Assembly (NCBI RefSeq): GCF_000422445.1
Contig: NZ_AULU01000006.1
Location: 310,001-374,000 of the forward strand
DNA length: 64,000 nucleotides
Source: Paenibacillus assamensis DSM 18201
GTDB lineage: Bacteria; Bacillota; Bacilli; Paenibacillales; Paenibacillaceae
Reading direction: 5' to 3'
This document shows, in pieces, positions 25,387-34,311 of the stretch; the first letter of the stretch is position 1, and the number at the start of each line of letters is the position of its first letter. The position numbers were made by a program, and so were the translations under genes. Under the pieces are notes generated by a model. The model saw only the letters and a list, made by a program, of their open reading frames with translations, searched no databases and was not told where the DNA came from.

Positions 25387-26133
25387 CTAGACAACCGTTA
25401 AGATAATTGGTTCGTCCTTTGTAATGATAATCGTATGTTCAAATTGAGCAACAAAGCTCTGGTCAGGAACTTTGAGTGTCCATCCATCTGATTGCTGTAG
25501 TACAAAGTCTGCTTCCGTTGATAGGAAGGGCTCAATCGTGAGCACCAAACCTTCTTTCAACGTGCGCTTATCACCCTTTTCATAGTAAGGAAGAATTTGC
25601 TGCGGATACTCATGCAGCGCTTTGCCTATGCCATGGCTGCACAAATTGTTTATTACGGCATAGCCGCGACTTTTCGCTTCTTGCTGAATGGTTTTGCCGA
25701 TTTCGTTCAGGCGCACGCCATGTTTGAGTTGGGAGATGACCTTCATCATCGTTTCGTACGTATCATCGCATAGCTGAGTAAGCTTGGAATCATAAGGCTC
25801 GACTTGAAAAGACTGACCGGCATCCGCGAAATATCCATCGAACTGCGCAGAAACGTCAATGTTGACGAGGTCTCCTGGTTTAATCACATAGTCACCTGGT
25901 ATACCATGTGCTACCTCTTGATTTACGCTAATGCATGTATATCCTGGGAAGTCATAGGTTACTTTCGGTGCTGACAATGCTCCGTGCTCACTAAGTACAC
26001 GTGCACCGATTTGATCCAATTCACGTGTCGTGATACCAGCGCGCGTATGCTTTCTCATTTCTTGAATCGTCAGTGCAACGATTTGTCCTATCTTTTTAAG
26101 GCTTGCGATTTCTTGTTCTGTTTTAACAATCAT
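25387..26133 (-). CDS. map: Methionine aminopeptidase type I, stand-alone copy
   Basis: 248 residues. Pita-bread fold metalloprotease removing the N-terminal Met from new proteins. All five metal ligands are in place: D93, D104, H167, E201 and E232, with the catalytic H76 in VAHGIPG. The usual essential map of Firmicutes lies in the ribosomal-protein cluster; this one is away from it and resembles the second B. subtilis enzyme (YflG). The sequence HEYPQQILPYYEKGDKR is slightly unlike the canonical HEEP loop (HEYP). Divergent from lrgAB, with a shared palindrome in the gap. Confidence 0.9.
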   Translation of the reverse strand: MIVKTEQEIASLKKIGQIVALTIQEMRKHTRAGITTRELDQIGARVLSEHGALSAPKVTYDFPGYTCISVNQEVAHGIPGDYVIKPGDLVNIDVSAQFDGYFADAGQSFQVEPYDSKLTQLCDDTYETMMKVISQLKHGVRLNEIGKTIQQEAKSRGYAVINNLCSHGIGKALHEYPQQILPYYEKGDKRTLKEGLVLTIEPFLSTEADFVLQQSDGWTLKVPDQSFVAQFEHTIIITKDEPIILTVV

Positions 26134-26179
26134 AATAATTCTCCTCTTTCATCTATATAGTCATTCGTAAATAGCGTTA

Positions 26180-26199
26180 ATTATCATGGTTATGATAAT
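26180..26199. promoter_or_regulatory. Palindrome between map and lrgA
   Basis: ATTATCAT (26180-26187), GGTT, ATGATAAT (26192-26199): a perfect 8-4-8 inverted repeat in the divergent promoter region. Probably an operator; the half-sites resemble Fur halves but are in the opposite order, so Fur is not claimed. Confidence 0.5.
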
Positions 26200-26284
26200 C
26201 GTTACACAGTACTCTCCATAACGTAGTATAATGAAAATGTTGTGTCCCACACAAGTTTAACACACGATAGAAAGGTGATGGAGT

Positions 26285-26698
26285 ATGTACGGCCTGCTTG
26301 GATTTTTCATCCTTGCTTTATTTCATCTCGTAGGAGTATGGCTCCAGCATAATGGAAACATTCCTTTACCCGGCAATGTCATAGGATTGCTATTATTTCT
26401 AGCTGCATTATATATGCGCATAGTTCGCTTAGAATGGGTAGAGCAAGCCGCCCAATTCCTATTGAAGCATATGCTGCTGTTTTTCATTCCATATGTAGTA
26501 GGCATTATCGCATTTGCACCATTGCTTGGCGAACATTGGTTTAGCATTTTAGTTGGCATCGGTGGCAGTACGACAGCAGTCCTACTTACTACTGCATGGT
26601 CTGCGCGTCGCTGGAAGTCGCAACCACTAATGGATGCTACACAGGCTCAACAGTCTTTTTCCTCTCCAACGAACAAGAGGGAGGAAAGAATGCTATGA
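26285..26698 (+). CDS. lrgA: LrgA/CidA-family holin-like protein
   Basis: 137 residues with four hydrophobic segments and the family signature PLPGNVIGLLLFLAAL near residues 26-42, then a basic soluble tail. CidA/LrgA proteins form membrane oligomers that affect murein hydrolase activity, lysis and, in Bacillus, pyruvate uptake with LrgB. The stop overlaps the lrgB start (ATGA), so the two are translated together. The GAAAGGTGATGG ribosome site precedes the ATG. Confidence 0.87.
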   Translation: MYGLLGFFILALFHLVGVWLQHNGNIPLPGNVIGLLLFLAALYMRIVRLEWVEQAAQFLLKHMLLFFIPYVVGIIAFAPLLGEHWFSILVGIGGSTTAVLLTTAWSARRWKSQPLMDATQAQQSFSSPTNKREERML

Positions 26699-27387
26699 CA
26701 TTTAGTGAGCTACTTCTTATTATAACAGGTATTGCTGCTACAATCGGCGCCTATTTATTGGCACGCTACGTACAAGGACGTTATCCTAGTTTTCATCCAA
26801 TCTTAATTAGTGCAGGATTGTTAATCGCTGTCATTATCGCGGCCGACATTCCGTTGGAGGCATACTCCGCTGGTGGGGAATGGCTTTCGATGCTGCTTGG
26901 ACCAGCTACCGTGGCACTAGGTGTACCTATATACAAGCATCGGGAACAAATTGCGAAACAACTCAAACCGATAATTATTTCGATCGTCTGCGGATCGACT
27001 CTCGGTATCGTAAGCGTAGCGTTTATGTTGTGGCTTCTAACAGATTCACAAGCGATCATACTTAGTATGCTACCTAAGTCCGTCAGCTCACCAATATCAA
27101 TCGAGATTACAAAGGTGCTGCAAGGTGTACCGGAACTTGCTGCTGTATTCAGTGTATGCACGGGATTATTCGGCAGTGTATTCGGGATTACGATTCTACA
27201 CAAGTTCGGTTTCCGAGATGACATGTCGATCGGACTCGCCATGGGAACGGCTGCTCACGGCATTGGGACGGCAAGATGCCTTGCCAATTCGGAAGAGCAG
27301 GGTTCTTTTAGTGGTCTTGCCATGGGCTTAGCTGGTGTCATTACGTCTATTTTATTCGTTCCCATCTATATGTGGTTGATACCTTAA
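26695..27387 (+). CDS. lrgB: LrgB/CidB-family membrane protein
   Basis: 230 residues from the ATG at 26695 (GAGGAAAG upstream, ATGA overlap with lrgA); the longer frame from 26596 lies inside lrgA. Six or so membrane helices with the conserved LGPATVALGVPIYK, SISIEITK-type PISIEITKVLQG and GTAAHGIGTARC segments. It is the partner of LrgA; the pair is linked to control of autolysis and to pyruvate transport in B. subtilis (PftAB). No LytST sensor pair is in the window. Confidence 0.9.
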   Translation: MTFSELLLIITGIAATIGAYLLARYVQGRYPSFHPILISAGLLIAVIIAADIPLEAYSAGGEWLSMLLGPATVALGVPIYKHREQIAKQLKPIIISIVCGSTLGIVSVAFMLWLLTDSQAIILSMLPKSVSSPISIEITKVLQGVPELAAVFSVCTGLFGSVFGITILHKFGFRDDMSIGLAMGTAAHGIGTARCLANSEEQGSFSGLAMGLAGVITSILFVPIYMWLIP

Positions 27388-27393
27388 CAACGA

Positions 27394-27429
27394 ATGTGCT
27401 TCTTATGAAAAGGGGAAGCACATTTTTTG
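27394..27429 (+). terminator. Terminator of lrgAB
   Basis: TGTGCTTC (27395-27402) pairs with GAAGCACA (27415-27422), followed by TTTTTT. Confidence 0.8.
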
Positions 27430-27438
27430 ATTTAATAT

Positions 27439-27454
27439 TGTGATTTAATTCACA
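27439..27454. promoter_or_regulatory. Fnr/Crp-family box upstream of the Cys-rich small gene
   Basis: TGTGA (27439-27443), TTTAAT, TCACA (27450-27454) is a perfect consensus. A TATAGT -10 at 27476-27481 puts the start near 27488, again about 41.5 bp from the centre. Same geometry as the site before pyrK. Confidence 0.65.
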
Positions 27455-27507
27455 TAAAAATTCTAACATTCATGGTATAGTGAAATCAATCCAGAAGAGG
27501 AGTGATA

Positions 27508-27705
27508 ATGATGAGAACATTCACAACATTTGACTATAAAGAGCAGAACGTAACACGTAACTTCCTTCAATTATGCTACATGTGTGATGATAAACATCTT
27601 TGCGCTACGGAAGAAGCTTGTCGTACTTGTTGGACAGAGCAAGGAGTTCTTAAAGAAGAAGGTCAGCAAGAGACACAGCAGTTGATGAATGCTTATTACG
27701 CTTAA
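27508..27705 (+). CDS. Small Cys-rich protein, unknown, probably anaerobically controlled
   Basis: 65 residues from the ATG at 27508 (AGAGGAG upstream; GTG at 27502 is too close). The centre reads LCYMCDDKHLCATEEACRTCW: five cysteines within 20 residues (C-x2-C-x6-C-x5-C-x2-C), which could bind zinc, haem or an iron-sulfur cluster. Otherwise acidic and helical with no signal peptide. I do not recognise the family. The Fnr/Crp-type box at the activating position suggests expression on oxygen limitation. The real product is supported by ribosome site, promoter and terminator. Confidence 0.75.
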   Translation: MMRTFTTFDYKEQNVTRNFLQLCYMCDDKHLCATEEACRTCWTEQGVLKEEGQQETQQLMNAYYA

Positions 27706-27803
27706 TTAGCAGAATAAATGAGATGACAAAGTATGTGAAAAAAATAACTTGATATCTATAGATAGATTTGGATAAATAGTGAGTGCTCGAAAAGTAGATG
27801 CCT

Positions 27804-27846
27804 GCTGCCTCTTGAAGTCTTAAATGACTATGGAGGCAGCTTTTGC
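27804..27846 (+). terminator. Terminator after the Cys-rich small gene
   Basis: GCTGCCTC (27804-27811) pairs with GAGGCAGC (27833-27840), then TTTTG. Confidence 0.75.
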
Positions 27847-28035
27847 TATGTATAGGAATTACATAGCAGCATAAAGTTAACATAATAATAAATATGTTAA
27901 TATAAATAGATGAATGTACCCTCTTGTACAAATCAAAGCGAAACTCCATTTTATACAAGCTAGTTGATCCACATTGTGGTAAAATGTGAATGGTTCATAC
28001 GTACTAGGCAGCTAGATTCATACGGAGGGGTAAAT

Positions 28036-29862
28036 ATGAGTAAAAAGAAATGGGTTTCAGGAATCGTCGCAGTGCTTATGCTAATCACCATTTTTCTTGA
28101 CGGTAATGCAGTTGTGGCAAATAAGTCAAATGCAAAGCCCGCACCAATTGTAGTACATGAGGAAAGCACGGTGGAGTGGAACAAGCGGTTTACATTTATC
28201 GGGGGAGATACTTCTTATTTTACAAAGGACAAGATGCTCTACGTCGATTACGAGGTAGTTAATGAAGCATTCAATCTTAATTTGGTTTACGATGCTTCTA
28301 TGAAAACTCTTACTCAAGATAAGGGATCTACACAAGCGGTGCTTCAATTAGGATCAAATAAGATACTGCTTAACAATGTAAGTGTAAATGTTTCTCATCC
28401 AGTGAGCAGTGCAAAAAATAGCATCTACGTTCCTATGGTAGCGATTGAAAAGATTGTCAATGGTAAAGCGAAATATGTACAACATACAACTCCACTTATG
28501 CCAGATAAGCTAGCGATTGACAATTCCATGAAGCAAGTGATGAAGCAGCGAGATAGTAACTTGGACAAGGCTTTAGCGGCTTTAGATAAGGCGAACCAGA
28601 GTTATGAAAATGCTGTGAGTGAAAACCGCTATGATATCGAAGGTGAACTTAGACATGGTTTCAGTAATACGATGCTGTGGGGAACGGCGAGATCATTAAG
28701 CAGTCATCAGCTTGGTGACCTATCAAATTCCAACAATATCGTCATTCTTAATCCAGACAAGAGTAACATGACGGGTGACTGGTATTCTGGTTATCATTAC
28801 TATGTTAAAAAGGGAACCGCATATAACCGATATAATCAGAAAGTTCCCGTGTTTTATTATGGTGGTCCTTCAAAAGCCATTCAAAAAAATATTGCAGCAA
28901 AGAAAAAAATCGTAGATAAAGCTAAAGCGAATGTAAAAACGTACGTAACACAATATAATGACACGAGTACAAAATGGGTGGACTCCATTTATAAGCATTA
29001 CAATGCAAAAGGCGGAGCAAAGAATCCTCAAGTACTTGCACAAATGGTCATTCATTTCAATCAACTTTACGAAGCGACGGAGATTGAACTGTTCAAAAAT
29101 AATAAGGACCGTTTACATAAGCAATTGCTTAAGTCGAGCCAAGTGAACTACTGGTTGGCAGATCATATTTTACAAGAGCATGATTTCGAGAAACGGTTCA
29201 CTAGCTTGTTAGCTAAAAATAAAGGGGCGGCATTAAGCGTGATCTATTCCGCACAAGATTTCAAAATGGCTGCCTTCAAATTGTATGCGGCAAAGCATTA
29301 TCCCGAAGCGATGTCTGCAGCTCAAATCGCTAGAGCAAATGGTATTAATACGAATGATCTTATAGAGAAGATCAGCTATCATTGGGAAGATCCTAATCAA
29401 CCACTACTTCCTGAGCAGAACAAAGAAGAGTACGAAGCATTTTTGAAAGAACAAGAACAAGAGAGAATCAATCAGGAGAATGAAGAAAAGCGGATTAAGC
29501 AGGAGAAAGAACAAGAACGTACTTCGTTTGAAAAATGGGGACAAGAGTATACGGCGTTGCTTAAACGATTCAATCAAGATTTCACTACGAAATATGGAAA
29601 TATGGAATATGTGAATGGGCTGAGCTACCAACAAAAAACGGATCTTGCACAAGAAATTGTTAAAGTTTATAAGCAGCCAATGTTGTTAATGGAGACACGA
29701 CTTGCGGCCTTCAAGTATGAATCGACAGATGCTATGAAAGATAATTTAAGTAATTTGAAAAGTGCGATTGAGCAGCTATCAATACTCGGCGATGAAGAGA
29801 AAACACGCATTGCTACGGCTCATCTAGATCTGGCGATGTTTACTGCGGGACTTATCGAGTAA
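28036..29862 (+). CDS. Secreted protein with copper amine oxidase N-like (stalk) domain
   Basis: 608 residues from the ATG at 28036 (GGAGGGG upstream). Signal peptide 1-~31 (MSKKKWVSGIVAVLMLITIF, cut near VVA). Residues ~45-130 resemble the stalk domain (copper amine oxidase N-like) widespread in Paenibacillus exported proteins: TFIGGDTSYFTKDKMLYVDYEVV and IYVPMVAIEKIV. No oxidase catalytic domain follows. The rest is helical with low-complexity charged coiled coil around residues 455-500 (EEYEAFLKEQEQERINQENE). No LPXTG or SLH anchor, so it is probably released or wall-trapped. Enzymatic function is unknown. Confidence 0.75.
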   Translation: MSKKKWVSGIVAVLMLITIFLDGNAVVANKSNAKPAPIVVHEESTVEWNKRFTFIGGDTSYFTKDKMLYVDYEVVNEAFNLNLVYDASMKTLTQDKGSTQAVLQLGSNKILLNNVSVNVSHPVSSAKNSIYVPMVAIEKIVNGKAKYVQHTTPLMPDKLAIDNSMKQVMKQRDSNLDKALAALDKANQSYENAVSENRYDIEGELRHGFSNTMLWGTARSLSSHQLGDLSNSNNIVILNPDKSNMTGDWYSGYHYYVKKGTAYNRYNQKVPVFYYGGPSKAIQKNIAAKKKIVDKAKANVKTYVTQYNDTSTKWVDSIYKHYNAKGGAKNPQVLAQMVIHFNQLYEATEIELFKNNKDRLHKQLLKSSQVNYWLADHILQEHDFEKRFTSLLAKNKGAALSVIYSAQDFKMAAFKLYAAKHYPEAMSAAQIARANGINTNDLIEKISYHWEDPNQPLLPEQNKEEYEAFLKEQEQERINQENEEKRIKQEKEQERTSFEKWGQEYTALLKRFNQDFTTKYGNMEYVNGLSYQQKTDLAQEIVKVYKQPMLLMETRLAAFKYESTDAMKDNLSNLKSAIEQLSILGDEEKTRIATAHLDLAMFTAGLIE

Positions 29863-29924
29863 TTAGTAAGTAGATATGAGCAATCTTCTGATGGTATTTT
29901 ACTTATTTTTGTAGAGCAGTGGGC

Positions 29925-29957
29925 AGACCTATCTGATATAACAGATAGGTCTTTTTT
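29925..29957 (+). terminator. Terminator after the stalk-domain gene
   Basis: AGACCTATCTG (29925-29935) pairs with CAGATAGGTCT (29942-29952), followed by TTTTT. Confidence 0.85.
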
Positions 29958-30044
29958 GTATGTTAGGAAAGTTACAATATCCGCTGCAACGTGATAAATC
30001 GGTCAAATATAATTATTAACTGGAAAAAAAGTTGATGCTTGTAA

Positions 30045-30443
30045 ATTCCTTATGCTGTAAATAGAAATGAAGAAATAAACATTGGGAAGAATGAAGCATT
30101 ACAATATCTCATAGACGATATAGATGGTCAAGAGCAACCATTAATAACTTCTGCATTTTGGGGGACTGATGCTAATTTTTATTCAATAGATTCTCACGAG
30201 AACTTTTTAGAAAATGGTGGGCATTTATTGGAGTATCAATCCATGGATTTTGAGGAATCTTTAGAGTCTTGGGAAGAGTACTATGATATGTCACCTGATC
30301 ATATTGAATTGTTAATGTCACTATACAAACGAAGGATATCTCATCCACAAGAAACCATTGTTTTGTCAAAGAGAGAAGTACAGTTGATAGGGACGGGTGA
30401 TGAAGAAGGATTAAGTGGAGCAAGGAATCATTCGGGGAGATGA
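30045..30443 (+). pseudogene. 5'-truncated gene fragment, unknown family
   Basis: The frame is open from 30045 (stop just before at 30042) to the stop at 30441-30443, about 132 codons of coding-like, acidic sequence (NIGKNEALQYLIDDI, WGTDANFYSIDSHENF, SWEEYYDMSPDHIELLMSLYKRR). No ATG/GTG start precedes the coherent part; the first usable start is a TTG at 30228 inside it, without a ribosome site. So it looks like the 3' remnant of a longer gene. The acidic composition recalls SMI1/immunity-type proteins but no motif proves this. Confidence 0.45.
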
Positions 30444-30565
30444 ATATTGTTTGGAAATAATGCATTCTAAAAATCTCAAGATGATTTAATCAACAATGGT
30501 CATTAAGGTAATACAGTGTGCGTAAATCGCTGATACTATATTCTAATTTTTACTTATGCAGTTCC

Positions 30566-30600
30566 AGAGACCTGTCAGACTACAGATGGGTCTCTTTCTT
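30566..30600 (+). terminator. Terminator in the gap after the fragment
   Basis: AGAGACC (30566-30572) pairs with GGTCTCT (30589-30595), followed by T-rich sequence. The remaining gap to 30814 holds short GGTAAG-type repeats and AT-rich sequence, with no gene. Confidence 0.6.
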
Positions 30601-30814
30601 TTATTTAGGCAAGGCAGAAAATAGCGAATAGGTATTTGATGTCGAGTCGAGAAAGTTAACATTTTCTGATAAAGGTAAGGCATAAGATAGGTAAGGGCGA
30701 TAAAGGTAAATATAAAATAATGTTAACATAATATTTTATATGTAAATACATTCGCAATTTATTATCTTTATGTTGTTATCATATTGAATTTTTTTCAAGA
30801 GAGGGGTAGTCCTT

Positions 30815-31225
30815 ATGAATGCCAGTCGCACGGCAAAGCTGGAAGTATGGTATGACAGTTGGTGTCCTTTGTGCCAACAAATTCATAAGCGACTGTTAAA
30901 GCTGGATTGGTTCAAGTCCCTTCAGTTTGTATCGATACGCGATCCGGAGCTAATAACGAAGTTGGAGCAGTATGGTGTAAGTATCGAAGGGGTTGAAAAG
31001 GAACTGCATGTTAGGTGGATAGCATCAAATACGATTCAGTCAGGGATCCATGCGGTTGCCTCCATTACGAAGCTGGTGGTTCCGTTATGGCCATTGTATC
31101 CGTTGCTTACGCTGCTTGCCAAAACGGCAGCTGGGAAGAAGATCTATAATTGGATTGCTGGGGGCAGGATGATCATCCCGGTGGGGCATTGTACAGATGG
31201 TCTTTGTCCGTTGAACAAAAAGTAG
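30815..31225 (+). CDS. DCC-family thiol-disulfide oxidoreductase-like protein
   Basis: 136 residues. The N-terminus VWYDSWCPLCQQIHKRL carries the C17-x2-C20 motif of the DCC (DUF393) family, which begins with the DxxCxxC pattern that named it; here the first Asp is D14. The C-terminus repeats a GGRMIIPVGHCTDGLCPLNKK tail with two more Cys. The family is thioredoxin-like by sequence, but the reaction is not established. The GAGAGGGG ribosome site precedes the ATG. Cytoplasmic. Confidence 0.8.
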   Translation: MNASRTAKLEVWYDSWCPLCQQIHKRLLKLDWFKSLQFVSIRDPELITKLEQYGVSIEGVEKELHVRWIASNTIQSGIHAVASITKLVVPLWPLYPLLTLLAKTAAGKKIYNWIAGGRMIIPVGHCTDGLCPLNKK

Positions 31226-31412
31226 TCATTGTGGTGCGTGGATATGTACTACCCTTTGATATGAATTTGTCTTTGAATGCTAGCTCGACAGGTTTGCGTA
31301 TGAATATATGCAGAATTTTGTAGAAATATGTCATGATTACCTTCCCAATAATGGAAGATGTATGTTACATTTGACTCTATACTAGCGATTCCAGAACAGG
31401 AAGGGGCAAACG

Positions 31413-32171
31413 ATGGAGGCAATTGAACGATATTTGGAACGGTTATCTCAACGGCTGGGTTCATCAGATGAGTCCTCTTCACTCGTACTAAGAACTAAAA
31501 AGCAGCTGTATATGTTATCCCGTGACTACACGATTCGCGGTTATAGTGTCGAAGAAAGTGCTGCAAAAGCAATTGAAATGATACAATGTGATCCTATTCT
31601 TAGAGAGCGAACGAGCAGCAAACAACAGACTCCGTTATGGGCACTGATTGTAACGTTTATTGGATTTAATATTGTATTGTTTCTTGTGTTTCATGGTCAT
31701 TTTGGACTAACTGATTATCTGTTACCGCTCATTAGTGCTGTGACAATACCATGGGTTGTGCTGCTATTAATGTCAATTGGTTGGTCTTGCTTATTAACCG
31801 TTGTCGCATATAGATATCGTAAGCATCACGCCTACGCGGCGCTCTTTAGCAGTGCGATTATTGCATATATTAGTTTTCTTTGTTCTTTATATATCATTGT
31901 TGTTATTAATATTATCATGTGTGTGTATTTGTTACGAAAATATCGTACATGGCAGCCTGCGGCTATCGCAATTATTATGCAAGCAACACATGATCTTACT
32001 GTTCGTTTATTTCTATGGGTGAATCTAGAAACCAATGAATTTATTCCTGTCCCTGACCTCTCCTTACCATACATTCTCCAATATTCTATCCTTGTCTGGA
32101 TCATCCCAATACTGCTTTTACCCTTGCTTCATGCTGTATATATAAGATACATCCCAGCTCGCATTGAATGA
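31413..32171 (+). CDS. Membrane protein with permease-prefix-type N-terminus
   Basis: 252 residues. Residues 1-72 form a soluble helical domain (MEAIERYLERLSQRLG, then RGYSVEESAAKAIEMI) like the DUF1700/permease-prefix domain found ahead of small membrane regulators and sporulation sensors. Residues ~78-248 have six hydrophobic segments. No transport motif is visible. Function unknown. It ends convergent to an aldo/keto reductase with a shared terminator. Confidence 0.7.
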   Translation: MEAIERYLERLSQRLGSSDESSSLVLRTKKQLYMLSRDYTIRGYSVEESAAKAIEMIQCDPILRERTSSKQQTPLWALIVTFIGFNIVLFLVFHGHFGLTDYLLPLISAVTIPWVVLLLMSIGWSCLLTVVAYRYRKHHAYAALFSSAIIAYISFLCSLYIIVVINIIMCVYLLRKYRTWQPAAIAIIMQATHDLTVRLFLWVNLETNEFIPVPDLSLPYILQYSILVWIIPILLLPLLHAVYIRYIPARIE

Positions 32172-32310
32172 TAACATGCATTCTCCTTCTGCGATAGCGC
32201 GAGTAATGCAGTCAACAGTGCTGAAAAGATATAAAGAAGGATAAGGTAATTGATCGTAATAAAATTGTATTCTCATTAGATCTGACCACATCATAATAGT
32301 GAATGATCTA

Positions 32311-32338
32311 AAAGACCGGTTCGATTGAACCGGTCTTT
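32311..32338. terminator. Bidirectional terminator between convergent genes
   Basis: AAAGACCGGTTC (32311-32322) pairs perfectly with GAACCGGTCTTT (32327-32338); it serves the membrane-protein gene and the aldo/keto reductase. Confidence 0.85.
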
Positions 32339-32353
32339 ACCTGTAAATCCATA

Positions 32354-33274
32354 TTATTTAGTAGTAACTAAAGGATGCTCCGCGTCTAGCAGAGTAGCAG
32401 CTCGTGCATTGCTGCGAACTTGTGCTTCATCTTTGCAGCCTGGGATAACGGAAGCGACAGCAGGGTGACGAAGACACCAAGCCAATGCCCATTGCGCCAT
32501 CGGCACATCTGCTGGAACTTCATTTTGCTGAATGAGCGTAACTTGTTTTAACGTTTCGTCTAGTTCAATGCCTTCATTGCGTTTTCTTACATCGTTGTCG
32601 GCAAAGGTTGCACCTGGTTTGTACTTTCCGCTTAAGAAGCCACTCGCCAATGGTACACGAGCAAGTACGCCAATATCGTCTGCTTCACATGCAGGGAATA
32701 CCTCTTGTTCAGGTTGACGCTCAAGGCGATTGTACACAATTTGAATCGTGCTGGCGCCTACGGAAAGGGCACGTGTTGTTTGATGCATACTGTTGCTCTT
32801 GTTTAAAGAAATACCGAGGTGTCTTATCTTTCCTGACTCGACTTGCTTGTCCAGCAGCGTCCATAGATCATCCTGGTCGAAAGCTTCATCGCTACCAGAA
32901 TGGAATTGATACAGATCGATATAGTCTGTCTTCAATGCAAGCAATGATTTGTCCAATTGAGTGAGCACATGCTCCGCATCAAACCGATCTGTACGATTCA
33001 AATGGGAGTGGAATTGGTGACCGAATTTCGTTGCAACGACCCAGTCTTCACGCTTATCACGAGCTAGAAAATTCCCAATGAGGGACTCGGATAAATGGTC
33101 TCCATAACATTCCGCCGTATCAATAAAATTAATGCCTTCTTCTTTTGCTGTATGTAATACTCGATCTGCCTCTTCTTGGGTATATTGATGACCCCATTCA
33201 CCACCAAATTGCCATGTGCCGATACCAATAGCAGATACGTTAAGTTCTGTTCTACCTAGTCTGCGGTATTGCAT
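32354..33274 (-). CDS. Aldo/keto reductase
   Basis: 306 residues, TIM-barrel NADPH-dependent carbonyl reductase. The catalytic tetrad is complete: D52, Y57 (AECYGDH), K83 (VATKFGH) and H125 (YQFHSGS). The C-terminal cofactor segment reads ASVIPGCKDEAQVRSNARA, in which Pro-Gly-Cys and the Arg-Asn pair fit the YhdN/AKR11 group that binds NADPH. Substrate unknown; relatives reduce methylglyoxal and other aldehydes. Monocistronic with a short ribosome site (AAAGGATGTG). Confidence 0.9.
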   Translation of the reverse strand: MQYRRLGRTELNVSAIGIGTWQFGGEWGHQYTQEEADRVLHTAKEEGINFIDTAECYGDHLSESLIGNFLARDKREDWVVATKFGHQFHSHLNRTDRFDAEHVLTQLDKSLLALKTDYIDLYQFHSGSDEAFDQDDLWTLLDKQVESGKIRHLGISLNKSNSMHQTTRALSVGASTIQIVYNRLERQPEQEVFPACEADDIGVLARVPLASGFLSGKYKPGATFADNDVRKRNEGIELDETLKQVTLIQQNEVPADVPMAQWALAWCLRHPAVASVIPGCKDEAQVRSNARAATLLDAEHPLVTTK

Positions 33275-33543
33275 AGTTACACATCCTTTCTGTTTCTTTA
33301 CGCTTCAACTTGATGTCAGTCTTGCCTATATTCATGTTACCACATGATGGGCAGGAGTTATACTTTCATTAACCTTGGCTGGAGAAACGAATCAACAGGG
33401 ATGTACCAGCAACTCGTTCATTACAAACGATATCTCAGAAATATTTTAGAATAAATTGACAATTCCGTTTTGATAGATCAAAATAAGAGAGTAATATTTT
33501 TACATAGAAAAGATAAACGTAACACAGGAATAGAGGTGATCCA

Positions 33544-34311
33544 TTGCTTCAAAATGATTATGTTGAAAGTGTTCATTGCTGTAATAATGTTCAATTGTAT
33601 AGTAAATATCTTTATAAAGGTTCACCGAGTGTTGTATTTATCGCAGGGATGGGCGATAGCTGTGAGACATGGAAAGACATTCAAGATCGTATATCTATAG
33701 AAACATCGACATTTTCCTATGATAGAGCGGGATTAGGTAGAAGTCAGGCTGCCTCGGGACTGAGGACGTGTCGAGATCTAGCTGATGAGCTTTCTCAATT
33801 GTTGTTATCGGTAAATGTCAAACCACCATACCTATTAGTAGGTCATTCTTTTGGAGGATTAGTTGCGAGGCTGTACGCGAGTCTCCATCCACAGCTAATT
33901 GCTGGCATCGTTCTTGTAGATGCGGCACCTGCGTACAAAGAGCTTGCTTATGAGCAAGTACTCCCTGAAACGCTGATACAAGGGAATCGAGAATATTATG
34001 AAAATCCACTGTTGAACAGCGAAAAAATGGATAAGGTACAGAGCTATAAGCAAGTCACTGAGCATAGCTGCTTAGGTAATATTCCACTCTCCATTATTAC
34101 TAGGGGGCTGCCGGATATAGGGGAGGGGGAATGGCCGAGTCAAGCTATATTAGAGATCGAACAGAAGCTGCAGCAAGAGGTACAGCGTTTATCAACTTCA
34201 GAAGTAAATACATTTCGTATTGCAGCACACAGCGGGCACTATATTCATCATGATGAACCTGAAATTGTAATCGAGGAAATATTAATCTTGTTAAAGGGGA
34301 TAAACAAGTGA
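33544..34311 (+). CDS. Alpha/beta hydrolase
   Basis: 255 residues with a TTG start after AGAGGTGAT. The fold shows GMGDSCETW (oxyanion loop), YDRAGLGRS, the nucleophile elbow GHSFGG (S102), VLVDAAP, and the catalytic His in AHSGHYIHHDEP. The acid is likely the Asp of GLPDIGEG. Typical of small esterase/lipase-like hydrolases. It overlaps the next gene by four bases (GTGA), so the two are co-translated. Confidence 0.87.
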   Translation: MLQNDYVESVHCCNNVQLYSKYLYKGSPSVVFIAGMGDSCETWKDIQDRISIETSTFSYDRAGLGRSQAASGLRTCRDLADELSQLLLSVNVKPPYLLVGHSFGGLVARLYASLHPQLIAGIVLVDAAPAYKELAYEQVLPETLIQGNREYYENPLLNSEKMDKVQSYKQVTEHSCLGNIPLSIITRGLPDIGEGEWPSQAILEIEQKLQQEVQRLSTSEVNTFRIAAHSGHYIHHDEPEIVIEEILILLKGINK

